Notes: generated by a model from the letters alone, not told the origin. A DNA stretch of 6,159 bases from Ruminococcus sp. (GCA_023667385.1 JAMPAE010000095.1:1-6159); one strand, 5' to 3'; positions 1 through 6,072 are shown, numbered from the stretch's first letter. Made by a program: numbers and translations.

Positions 1-453
1 GATGTGATGGGTGGATACTCAAGCTTTAAGCAAATGCGTGAAAATAACGGTTGGCCAACGCTTAAAGAAACATCAGGCAAGGTTATGTTCCTGCTTCATG
101 ATACTGATATTACGGAAAGCTACATCGCTCAGGATAAAACAATCAGAACACAGGCAATGTTCCCAATGCTTCGCTATGATGACATCAACCGTGACTGTGC
201 CTCATTCATTCTGATGAACAAGCCAAAAGAAGCAATCAAGGTTTGTGAAGAATTGAAAGAGAAAAACATCATTTACAGAACACTGGTTGATGATTACGGT
301 ACCATTGACGCCGAAAGAGAAGCGTTTGCATTTGAATGCGGCGCCAACATTATGTCGACGGATTATCCCGTAAAAGCTGATGTGAATAATGCTCAGAAAG
401 TTGTCAGCTTTGACGGTGCAACAATTAAAATAAGTAAAGGAACATACCAATGA
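1..453 (+). CDS. Ca2+-dependent phosphoinositide phospholipase C-type protein, C-terminal part (5' end outside window)
   Basis: The frame is open from base 1, so the gene begins upstream; the GTG and ATG at 4 and 7 are internal codons. The visible 150 residues resemble the C-terminal half of the bacterial Ca2+-dependent PI-PLC family (PI-PLC-C1 type), which adopts the TIM-barrel phosphodiesterase fold. Marks of the family are GWPTL followed by a GKVMFLLHD strand, a central region ending in a strand with a late acidic pair (VDDYGT), and the segment GANIMSTDYP near the end, where these proteins read GAxxxSTDYP. The catalytic histidines expected in the N-terminal half are not in the window, so activity and any signal peptide cannot be judged. 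The family cleaves phosphoinositide-like phosphodiesters, but the real substrate here is unknown. The TGA stop overlaps the ATG of the next gene, so the two are probably one transcript with coupled translation. The family call is from remembered consensus. Confidence 0.8.
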   Translation, partial: DVMGGYSSFKQMRENNGWPTLKETSGKVMFLLHDTDITESYIAQDKTIRTQAMFPMLRYDDINRDCASFILMNKPKEAIKVCEELKEKNIIYRTLVDDYGTIDAEREAFAFECGANIMSTDYPVKADVNNAQKVVSFDGATIKISKGTYQ

Positions 454-1100
454 TAAAATTAACAAACATTAAAAAAATTCAAAGGCGAACCAAATATGAC
501 ATTGTTAAGCAGACGAAGCGTGACAATTTCACCTTTTTGAATCAGAATTTTTGCCGTGAAGGGCAAACGGTTTTGCTTGGCGATTCAATCACGGAAATTT
601 GCAATGTTACTGATTTCTTTTCAGATTACACAGCCGAAACAGGCTTAGCCGTATACAACCGTGGAATCAGCGGTGACACAAGCGACAGGTTGCTTGAAAG
701 ACTCAGGGATAATGTGACGTGCATCAAGCCGAAAAACATTGTTTTACTCATTGGAACAAATGACCTCGGTGTGAAAAGCGGACTTGATTTCACTGCGGAT
801 AATGTTGAAAAAATTATTGACACAATCAAAAGTGACTGCCCGGAAACAAAGCTGATTTTGCAGGCAATCTATCCGATTCACGGTTCTTCCGGCGCAAGGA
901 AAAACAGCGACATAAAAGTTGTTAACACAAAACTGAAAGCACTTGCCGAAAGAAAAGGTATCATCTTCGTTGACTTCACCGATGCTTTGAGCGATGAAAA
1001 CGGAATTTTCAACAGAGCATATACTTATGACGGACTTCACCCGAACGCAAAGGGCTACAGCGTCGTTGTCGGCAAGCTGATTGAGCTTTTAAAGATGTAA
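450..1100 (+). CDS. SGNH/GDSL-family esterase or lipase
   Basis: This 216-residue protein carries all four SGNH blocks. Block I is VLLGDSIT with nucleophile Ser46. Block II is NRGISGDT, where Gly75 is the likely oxyanion glycine, as in the ISGDT of E. coli TesA. Block III is IGTND with Asn104, and block V is DGLHPN with Asp194 and His197. Length is normal for a single-domain SGNH hydrolase. The first 40 residues are basic and polar, with no signal peptide or membrane segment, so it is probably cytoplasmic. The family hydrolyses ester bonds (acetyl groups on sugars, lysophospholipids, thioesters); the motifs do not fix the substrate. The ATG at 450 is supported by AAAGGA at 436-441 with an 8-base spacer, and it overlaps the upstream stop as ATGA. 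The pairing with a phospholipase C-type gene would fit successive removal of headgroup and acyl chain from a lipid, but that is inference only. Confidence 0.88.
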   Translation: MIKLTNIKKIQRRTKYDIVKQTKRDNFTFLNQNFCREGQTVLLGDSITEICNVTDFFSDYTAETGLAVYNRGISGDTSDRLLERLRDNVTCIKPKNIVLLIGTNDLGVKSGLDFTADNVEKIIDTIKSDCPETKLILQAIYPIHGSSGARKNSDIKVVNTKLKALAERKGIIFVDFTDALSDENGIFNRAYTYDGLHPNAKGYSVVVGKLIELLKM

Positions 1101-1110
1101 AAAATGAGGA

Positions 1111-1141
1111 GCTGCTGCAACATCACTTGCAGCAGCTTTGT
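1111..1141 (+). terminator. Intrinsic terminator after the esterase gene
   Basis: An exact 10-bp stem pairs GCTGCTGCAA (1111-1120) with TTGCAGCAGC (1127-1136) around a 6-base loop. It is followed on the plus strand by a T-rich run interrupted by one G. It lies 11 bases after the esterase stop. Read on the minus strand, the same hairpin is followed by TCCTCATTTTTT, so it could also end the convergent small gene that stops at 1146. A bidirectional role is likely in this short convergent gap. Confidence 0.88.
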
Positions 1142-1145
1142 TCTT

Positions 1146-1331
1146 TCACTTTCCTAATCCGTCAACCAATTCACGCATCTCTTTTTTTGATTTGACCGAA
1201 TGCGTTCTTTCAATAACATTTCGTTTTTCCTGTTCTGACAGCGATTCAAACTTAGCCATTGCTTTTTCATTTTGAGCAAGCGCCATGCCGAATCCCATTG
1301 GTAAATCAATTTGATCCATAAAAACAATCAT
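1146..1331 (-). CDS. Small conserved helical protein of unknown function
   Basis: The predicted 61-residue protein is rich in charged residues and appears all-helical, with no signal peptide, membrane segment or cysteine. Its pattern (LPMGFGMAL, then N, A, F, L at helical spacing, then a basic stretch and a final VDGL) recalls small Clostridia proteins. It also loosely recalls the C-terminal helical domain of the YdeI/OmpD-associated family (P-x-x-x-x-A-L, N-x-x-A, F-x-x-L). I treat that as a weak resemblance, not an assignment. The start is uncertain. The ATG at 1331 has AAAGGA (1333-1338) only 1 base upstream, which is too close. The ATG at 1319 (fifth codon) has a 13-base spacer and would give a 57-residue product starting MDQIDLPMG, which looks more natural. 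It lies downstream of the hydrogenase operon on the same strand, separated by a hairpin and a possible promoter, so it is probably its own unit. Confidence 0.62.
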   Translation of the reverse strand: MIVFMDQIDLPMGFGMALAQNEKAMAKFESLSEQEKRNVIERTHSVKSKKEMRELVDGLGK

Positions 1332-1348
1332 ATCCTTTCAGTGACATG

Positions 1349-1380
1349 ATTATAGTGTTGGCATAACAGCTTACTATAAT
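1349..1380 (-). promoter_or_regulatory. Exact inverted repeat overlapping a possible -10 box of the small gene
   Basis: ATTATAGT (1349-1356) and ACTATAAT (1373-1380) form a perfect 8-bp inverted repeat separated by 16 bases. On the minus strand the near arm contains TATAAT (1349-1354), well placed as a -10 box for a start near 1342 and the small gene beyond it. No good -35 box lies 16-18 bases upstream, so the promoter call is weak. The dyad could be an operator for a dimeric regulator. Confidence 0.35.
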
Positions 1381-1384
1381 TCAA

Positions 1385-1421
1385 ACAGCCTGCCGATTTT
1401 TCAGCAGGCTGTGATTTTTTT
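1385..1421. terminator. GC-rich hairpin terminator downstream of hndD, probably bidirectional
   Basis: ACAGCCTGC (1385-1393) pairs exactly with GCAGGCTGT (1404-1412) around a 10-base loop. It sits about 30 bases beyond the hndD stop and is the natural end of the minus-strand hydrogenase transcript, where the hairpin is followed by TTTGAATTAT. The better T run (seven T at 1415-1421) is on the plus strand, although no plus-strand gene ends here. The sequence therefore looks bidirectional, with the plus side perhaps blocking antisense transcription into hndD. Confidence 0.75.
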
Positions 1422-1442
1422 ATGAAAGAACCGTTATTATTC

Positions 1443-3188
1443 TCAGATGTTGTATTTCTTTCTGGGTGTGTAGGTGGTGTGCAAATCGTGATGTGCCTTG
1501 TGACCGCCGAAACCGTCATACCATTCCTCATAAAGAGTTTTGATGATTGGAGATTCGTGCGACATACGAAGCGGCATTGCCTTATCCTGATCATAAAGTG
1601 CCTTTGAGCGAAGTGCTTTCAGGTCAATTGTGTCACGGATATACTGCGGCTGAATCGGTTGACCGCCGCCGTTTACGCAGCCGCCGGGGCAGCCCATGAT
1701 TTCAATGAAGCCCCAGCCTCTTGGGTTGCCTGCTTCAAGCTCATCCATAACAACCTTTGCTGCCGCTGCACCTGATGCAACGCAAAGCTTGAGTTCCATG
1801 CCGCCAACATTAACAGTTGCTTCCTTGAGACCCTGACCTCTGACTTCTTCAAGCTCAATCGGGTCTGTTGCGCCGTTGAGCCATGCGTTTGCCGTTCTGA
1901 CTGCGGCTTCCATAACGCCGCCGGTTGCGCCGAAGATTACGGCTGCACCTGTGCTGTCGCCAAGCGGATTGTCAAATTCCTCATCGGGGAGCATTGCAAA
2001 GTTGATGCCAAGGCGGTTGAACATTCTGCTCAGTTCTCTTGTTGTCAAAGCAATGTCAACATCGGGTACGCCTGCTGCTGACTGATCCTCTCTGCCGATT
2101 TCAAACTTCTTTGCTGTGCATGGCATGATTGAAACACAAACAATGTCTTTCGGGTCAATGCCCATTTTGCTTGCATAATAGGTTTTGATAACTGCACCTG
2201 TCATCTGCTGCGGTGATTTACAGCTTGAAAGGTGAGCGAGCATATCAGGATAATACATTTCGCAGAATTTTACCCAACCGGGTGAGCATGATGTAATCAT
2301 CGGAAGTGTACCGCCGTTTTTGATGCGGTCAACAAGCTCGTTTGCTTCTTCAACAATTGTCAGGTCTGCGCCGAAATCGGTGTCGAAAACCTTGTCGAAG
2401 CCAAGCCTGCGAAGTGCGGCAACCAACTTACCCTCAACGTTTGTGCCAATCGGCATACCGAAACATTCACCGATGGTTGCACGAATTGACGGTGCAGTTT
2501 GAACAACAACATATTTATCAGGATCGGCAAGTGCTTCCCAAACCTTATAGGTGTCATCCTTTTCAGTCAGTGCGCCGGTTGGGCAAACAACAGTGCACTG
2601 TCCGCATGAAATGCACGGAGTTTCGTTGAGCGGAAGCCTGAACGGCTGACCGATTGAAGTGTCCATACCTCTGTCGTTTGCGCCGATGACGCTGACATAT
2701 TGCTGCTGGCAAACTGCAACGCAGCGGCGGCAGAGGATGCATTTGTTGTTATCTCTGATAAGATGAGCCGTGCTGGTATCTTTTTCATAATGCGGTTTTT
2801 CACCGTCGAAACGTGAATGGTCAACGCCGTAATCGAAGCAGAGCTTCTGAAGCTCGCAGTTTGTTGAACGTACACATGAAAGGCAGTTCTTATCGTGAAC
2901 GGAAAGAATCAGCTCAAGCGTTGTTCTTCTGTATTTCTGAATTCTGTCGGTGTTAGTCAGAACTTCCATACCCTCTGAAACGGGATAAACGCAGGATGTG
3001 ACAATTTTGAAGCCTCTGCCCTCGTTTGCCTCAACGATGCACATACGGCAGGCGCCGATTTCGTTGATGTCTTTCATATAGCAAAGAGTTGGGATTTCAA
3101 TTCCTGTGTGGCGTGCCGCATCAAGAATTGTTGAGCCTTTCGGCGCCTTAACAGGGATGCCGTTGATTTTTAAGTTAACTGTTTCCAT
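1443..3188 (-). CDS. hndD: [FeFe] hydrogenase catalytic subunit of NAD(P)-linked, probably bifurcating, complex
   Basis: This 581-residue protein is the site of reversible proton reduction to H2. An N-terminal [2Fe-2S] domain has Cys36, 47, 50 and 66. A His-ligated [4Fe-4S] site has His98, Cys102, 105 and 111. Two ferredoxin-type [4Fe-4S] sites follow, with Cys150/153/156/202 and Cys192/195/198/160. The H-cluster domain has TSCSPGW (299-305), MPCTAKKFE (355-363) and MGCPGGCVNGGGQP (498-511), giving Cys357, 500 and 504. The C-terminal tail (SHESP, HKAHHDLHTTY) is typical of the fused small subunit. Length and domain order match HndD (about 585 residues) and the M3 type, and it lacks the extra C-terminal [2Fe-2S] domain of Thermotoga HydA. 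Oddly, the L1 motif has Ser302 where the usual TSCCPxW has its second Cys. The start is supported by AGGAGG at 3197-3202 with an 8-base spacer. It is the last gene of the operon, 15 bases after hndC. Maturation proteins HydEFG are not in the window. Confidence 0.96.
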   Translation of the reverse strand: METVNLKINGIPVKAPKGSTILDAARHTGIEIPTLCYMKDINEIGACRMCIVEANEGRGFKIVTSCVYPVSEGMEVLTNTDRIQKYRRTTLELILSVHDKNCLSCVRSTNCELQKLCFDYGVDHSRFDGEKPHYEKDTSTAHLIRDNNKCILCRRCVAVCQQQYVSVIGANDRGMDTSIGQPFRLPLNETPCISCGQCTVVCPTGALTEKDDTYKVWEALADPDKYVVVQTAPSIRATIGECFGMPIGTNVEGKLVAALRRLGFDKVFDTDFGADLTIVEEANELVDRIKNGGTLPMITSCSPGWVKFCEMYYPDMLAHLSSCKSPQQMTGAVIKTYYASKMGIDPKDIVCVSIMPCTAKKFEIGREDQSAAGVPDVDIALTTRELSRMFNRLGINFAMLPDEEFDNPLGDSTGAAVIFGATGGVMEAAVRTANAWLNGATDPIELEEVRGQGLKEATVNVGGMELKLCVASGAAAAKVVMDELEAGNPRGWGFIEIMGCPGGCVNGGGQPIQPQYIRDTIDLKALRSKALYDQDKAMPLRMSHESPIIKTLYEEWYDGFGGHKAHHDLHTTYTPRKKYNI

Positions 3189-3203
3189 TTGGGTTCCCTC
3201 CTC

Positions 3204-5024
3204 TTATTTCTTTGAAACTGCTTTCAAGTGGCAGTTTGCCATGCAGGCGTTGCACTTGATGCATTTATCGTTGTTGATTTCATATGATGAAAGCTTGTGA
3301 CCCGGTGCAGTATAGTTTGTTGCAGTGATTGCGCCAACAGGGCAGTTTCTTGCACACTTGCCGCAGCCGATGCACTTGTCTCTGTCAATGACAAATGAAA
3401 GCAAGTCTTTGCACACTCCTGCCGGGCAAACCTTATCCCTTACGTGAGCAAGATATTCATCACGGAAGAATTTGAGCGTTGCAAGAACGGGGTTCGGAGC
3501 GGTTTGTCCAAGTCCGCATTGTGCGTTTGCTTTGATGTAATAGCAAAGCTCTTCAAGGCGGTCAAGGTCTTCCATGGTTGCTTTGCCTGCGGTGATTTTT
3601 TCAAGCATTTCAAGCAGACGCTTTGTACCGACACGGCACGGAGTGCATTTTCCGCAAGATTCATCAACCGTAAATTCAAGGAAGAATTTTGCAATGTCAA
3701 CCATGCAGGTGTCCTCGTCCATGACAATGAGTCCGCCTGAACCCATCATGCAGCCGATTGCCGTGAGGTTATCATAGTCAATTTCGGTGTCCATGAGTGA
3801 AGCAGGGATGCATCCGCCTGACGGACCGCCGGTTTGTGCAGCCTTGAACTTTTTGCCGTTCGGAATGCCGCCGCCGATGTCTTCAACAATTTGGCGAAGC
3901 GTTGTGCCCATGGGTACCTCAACAAGGCCTGTGTGCTTGATTTTTCCGCCGAGTGCGAAAACTTTTGTGCCTTTTGATTTTTCAGTTCCGATTGATGAGA
4001 ACCATTCTGCACCTTTGAGAATAATTTGCGGAATGTTTGCAAAGGTTTCAACGTTGTTTTCAACTGTCGGTGAATTATATAAGCCCTTAACAGCAGGATA
4101 GGGCGGTCTTGGACGTGGCTCACCACGGTTACCCTCAATTGAAGTCATGAGAGCAGTTTCCTCGCCGCATACGAATGCACCTGCGCCAAGCCTGATTTCA
4201 ATGTCAAAATCAAAGCCTGAGCCAAAGATGTCCTTGCCGAGCATATTACATTCTCTTGCCTGGTCAATTGCAATTTTAAGTCTGCTGACAGCAATTGGAT
4301 ATTCAGCACGAACATAAACAAAGCCTTTTGTTGCACCGATTGCATAGCCTGCAATTGTCATTGCTTCAATCAGGCAGTGCGGGTCACCCTCAAGCACGGA
4401 ACGATCCATGAATGCGCCGGGGTCGCCTTCGTCTGCGTTGCAAACAACATATTTCTGATCTGCCTTGTTCGGTGCGCAAAGTGCCCATTTGAAGCCGGTT
4501 GGGAATCCACCGCCGCCTCTGCCACGCAAGCCGGAATCGGAAACGCACTTGATGACGTCATCCGGTGACATGGTTGTCAGCGCTTTGTTAAGCGCCTGAT
4601 AGCCGTCACGGGCAATATATTCATTGATGTTTTCAGGGTCGATTACGCCGCAGTTTCTCAGCACCACACGGTTTTGTGAGCGATAGAAAGCGGTTTCCTT
4701 GAGTGTAACATATTTCGGGTTGATCGGCTTGATGCTGCCTGTGTCATTATAAACAAGCCTTTCAACAATGTGACCTTTCAGCAGGTGAGATTCAACAATT
4801 TCTTCAACATCATCCGGTGTAACCTGGCTATAGAAGGTTCCGTCGGGATATACGATGACAACAGGGCCGAGGGCGCAAAGACCGAAGCAGCCTGTTTGAA
4901 CAATTTTGATTTCATTGTCAAGACCATATGCCTTGATGAGCTTTTTGAAAGTTTCCTGAATCCTCTGACTGCCCGAGGAAGTACAGCCTGTACCGCCGCA
5001 AATCATAACATGAGAGCGAATCAT
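3204..5024 (-). CDS. hndC: NuoF-like FMN/NADH-binding hydrogenase subunit
   Basis: This 606-residue subunit exchanges electrons with NAD(P)H at FMN and is the likely site of flavin-based bifurcation. An N-terminal thioredoxin-like [2Fe-2S] domain has Cys9, 14, 46 and 50. The Nuo51-type core follows with the glycine-rich GLRGRGGGGFPTG (165-177), NADEGDPGAFMDR (196-208) and AGAFVCGEETA (281-291), which form the FMN and NADH sites. An SLBB-type region comes next, then an N3-type [4Fe-4S] site with Cys457, 460, 463 and 503. The C-terminus adds two ferredoxin [4Fe-4S] motifs: Cys551/554/557/598 and Cys588/591/594/561. These extra clusters distinguish hydrogenase HydB/HndC subunits from respiratory NuoF and offer a ferredoxin contact. 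CPAGVC (533-538) may contribute to the zinc site described for HydB, which I cannot confirm. The start has AGGAGG at 5033-5038 with an 8-base spacer, inside the last codons of hndB, so translation is probably coupled. All expected ligands are present. Confidence 0.95.
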   Translation of the reverse strand: MIRSHVMICGGTGCTSSGSQRIQETFKKLIKAYGLDNEIKIVQTGCFGLCALGPVVIVYPDGTFYSQVTPDDVEEIVESHLLKGHIVERLVYNDTGSIKPINPKYVTLKETAFYRSQNRVVLRNCGVIDPENINEYIARDGYQALNKALTTMSPDDVIKCVSDSGLRGRGGGGFPTGFKWALCAPNKADQKYVVCNADEGDPGAFMDRSVLEGDPHCLIEAMTIAGYAIGATKGFVYVRAEYPIAVSRLKIAIDQARECNMLGKDIFGSGFDFDIEIRLGAGAFVCGEETALMTSIEGNRGEPRPRPPYPAVKGLYNSPTVENNVETFANIPQIILKGAEWFSSIGTEKSKGTKVFALGGKIKHTGLVEVPMGTTLRQIVEDIGGGIPNGKKFKAAQTGGPSGGCIPASLMDTEIDYDNLTAIGCMMGSGGLIVMDEDTCMVDIAKFFLEFTVDESCGKCTPCRVGTKRLLEMLEKITAGKATMEDLDRLEELCYYIKANAQCGLGQTAPNPVLATLKFFRDEYLAHVRDKVCPAGVCKDLLSFVIDRDKCIGCGKCARNCPVGAITATNYTAPGHKLSSYEINNDKCIKCNACMANCHLKAVSKK

Positions 5025-5027
5025 AAT

Positions 5028-5399
5028 TTATACCTCCTCTTCATTATAAAGAAATTCTTTAACGATTTTGCCTTCTTTGACGTGCTCGTCAACAATGCGA
5101 AGTGCAATTTCTTTTGTAACGTTTGAATAAACCGCTGTTTTGATTCCGTTTTCAACAATTTTAACAACGGGATTGTGACCAACTTTGCTGACCCTTGCCT
5201 CCTGAGTGACAATGACCTTTCCGCTCAGCCCATCCTCCTCAATGCGCTGAACCAACGTTTTGAGAATGTCACGTGCGCCTGAAACCAAGCCACTGTTTCC
5301 CATGCCAACAACAATGCGTGTTTCATAATCATCAGTGCGTATTGCAACACTGCTTTTATATTGTTCTTTAATGTTGTTAAGTTCACTTAGTGATTTCAT
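5028..5399 (-). CDS. hndB: HndB-like thioredoxin-fold subunit lacking all cysteines
   Basis: This 123-residue protein sits between the NuoE-like and NuoF-like genes, exactly where hndB lies in hndABCD operons, and its length matches HndB (about 124). Family features kept are the MKSLSELNNIKEQ start, the IVVGMG strand (29-34), GAR (41-43), VTQ (64-66), PVV (77-79) and a C-terminal VTKE...IVDEHV..GKIV segment. Typical HndB proteins read GMGTCG and TQTGCIGLC at the cluster-binding positions. Here they read GMGNSG (Ser36) and TQEARVSKV, putting Arg69 and Val73 at the Cys sites. The protein contains no cysteine, so it cannot carry a [2Fe-2S] cluster in the normal way; a structural or docking role is inferred. 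The frame is intact and the start has AGGAG at 5408-5412 with an 8-base spacer, so it is not an obvious pseudogene. Its last codons, GAG GAG GTA, double as the ribosome binding site of hndC, 3 bases away. Confidence 0.82.
   Translation of the reverse strand: MKSLSELNNIKEQYKSSVAIRTDDYETRIVVGMGNSGLVSGARDILKTLVQRIEEDGLSGKVIVTQEARVSKVGHNPVVKIVENGIKTAVYSNVTKEIALRIVDEHVKEGKIVKEFLYNEEEV
5031..5038 (-). promoter_or_regulatory. Ribosome binding site of hndC embedded in the end of hndB
   Basis: AGGAGG (5033-5038) lies within the final Glu-Glu-Val codons of the HndB-like gene, 8 bases before the hndC ATG. Ribosomes finishing hndB pass over the hndC initiation site, which suggests translational coupling of the two subunits. 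Confidence 0.8.
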
Positions 5400-5513
5400 T
5401 CTTTGTTCTCCTTTAATTTAATGGGGAATGTTTTGGGGTACTGCGGGGGAGTACTCAAAATTTTAAAGCACTTCAACCGCATTTTGAACAAAAGCAAATT
5501 TTATTTTTGCTTA
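5400..5513 (-). other. 114-base gap inside the hydrogenase operon with two small hairpins
   Basis: Most gaps in this operon are 3-15 bases, so this one stands out. Directly after the hndA stop, on the minus strand, AAGCAAA (5506-5512) pairs with TTTGCTT (5492-5498) around a 7-base loop, followed by TTGTTC. This is a weak, AT-rich terminator-like hairpin. Further on, GAGTACT (5450-5456) can pair with AGTACCC (5436-5442) around a C-rich loop, with one G-T pair. The hndB ribosome binding site (5407-5413) ends the gap. No convincing promoter was found. The hairpins may protect mRNA ends or set subunit ratios. Confidence 0.4.
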
Positions 5514-6011
5514 TCAATCTTGATATTTAGCAAGTATTCCGTCGATGTCATCGGCTGTCAGCTTACCGTAAACCTCATCGTTGACCGTTAAAACCGGGCC
5601 GAGGCCGCAAGCACCGATGCAGCGGCAGGCTGTGAGTGAATATTTGCCGTCGGGTGTGCATTCGTCAATGCCGATGCCAAGCTTTTCGCTCAGTGCGTCA
5701 AGCAAAGTCTGTGCGCCCTTAACATAGCAAGCTGTTCCCATGCAGACGGAGATGTTGTATTTACCTTTGGGAGATAATGAAAACTGTGCATAAAAGGTTG
5801 CAACACCGTAGACCTTTTCAAGCGAAACGCCCATGCCCTCGGCAATCATGTTCTGAACTTCCATTGGCAGATAGCCGTAGATGTCCTGAGCCTCCTGCAT
5901 AACAGCCATCAGACGGCTTTTGTCATGCTTGTTGGCTTCGATGACAGCTTTAAGCTGCAATTCCTGCTCTTCAGTACCTTTAAAGGGAACTGTGCTGATT
6001 TTCTTTTGCAT
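5514..6011 (-). CDS. hndA: NuoE-like [2Fe-2S] subunit of NAD(P)-linked [FeFe] hydrogenase
   Basis: This 165-residue subunit relays electrons between the flavin subunit HndC and the rest of the complex. The N-terminal helical part contains DIYGYLP (43-49) and KVYGVATFYAQFS (66-78), a hallmark of the NuoE/HoxE/HydC family. The C-terminal thioredoxin-like domain binds [2Fe-2S] through Cys90 and Cys95 (CMGTAC) and Cys131 and Cys135 (CIGACGLGPV). Length fits HndA and HydC. An upstream in-frame ATG at 6056 would add 15 residues, but the ribosome binding site AGGAGG (6023-6028) lies inside that extension. The ATG at 6011, with an 11-base spacer, is therefore chosen. It is the first gene of the operon, with its own promoter just upstream, and is followed by a 114-base gap before hndB. 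All four cluster ligands are present and nothing appears truncated. Confidence 0.95.
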   Translation of the reverse strand: MQKKISTVPFKGTEEQELQLKAVIEANKHDKSRLMAVMQEAQDIYGYLPMEVQNMIAEGMGVSLEKVYGVATFYAQFSLSPKGKYNISVCMGTACYVKGAQTLLDALSEKLGIGIDECTPDGKYSLTACRCIGACGLGPVLTVNDEVYGKLTADDIDGILAKYQD

Positions 6012-6022
6012 ATTGTGAAAAA

Positions 6023-6028
6023 CCTCCT
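6023..6028 (-). promoter_or_regulatory. Ribosome binding site that fixes the hndA start
   Basis: AGGAGG, flanked as AAGGAGGT, lies 11 bases upstream of the ATG at 6011. Because it falls within the alternative longer reading from 6056, it argues against that start. Confidence 0.85.
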
Positions 6029-6042
6029 TGATTTTTAAAGCG

Positions 6043-6072
6043 AGTATAGGAATCAAAATTGTATAATCTCAA
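6043..6072 (-). promoter_or_regulatory. Sigma-A-type promoter of the hndABCD operon
   Basis: On the minus strand TTGAGA (6067-6072) and TATACT (6043-6048) each match the -35 and -10 consensus at five of six positions, with an 18-base spacer. Transcription would start near 6036, leaving a short leader of about 24 bases that contains the ribosome binding site. The -35 box overlaps a dyad, AATTG (6057-6061) and CAATT (6070-6074), which could serve as an operator. Confidence 0.65.

Noticed and set aside
4..9. GTG or ATG at 4 and 7 as the true start of the phospholipase-like gene.
   Set aside because: The frame is open to the window edge, and the product would lack the N-terminal half of the family, so these are internal codons.
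1358..1380. A plus-strand promoter with TTGGCA and TATAAT (1375-1380).
   Set aside because: The boxes are only 11 bases apart, and transcription would start inside the terminator hairpin with no plus-strand gene beyond.
3444..3740. Plus-strand reading frames of 60-118 codons inside the hydrogenase genes (for example 3444-3740, 3787-4101 and 4770-5126).
   Set aside because: They are antisense to strongly supported genes, have no recognisable domains or ribosome binding sites, and reflect codon bias of the minus-strand genes.
6012..6056. A 15-residue N-terminal extension of HndA from an ATG at 6056.
   Set aside because: The strong AGGAGG at 6023-6028 lies within it, the predicted -10 box lies at 6043-6048 inside it, and NuoE-like proteins normally begin near the ATG at 6011.
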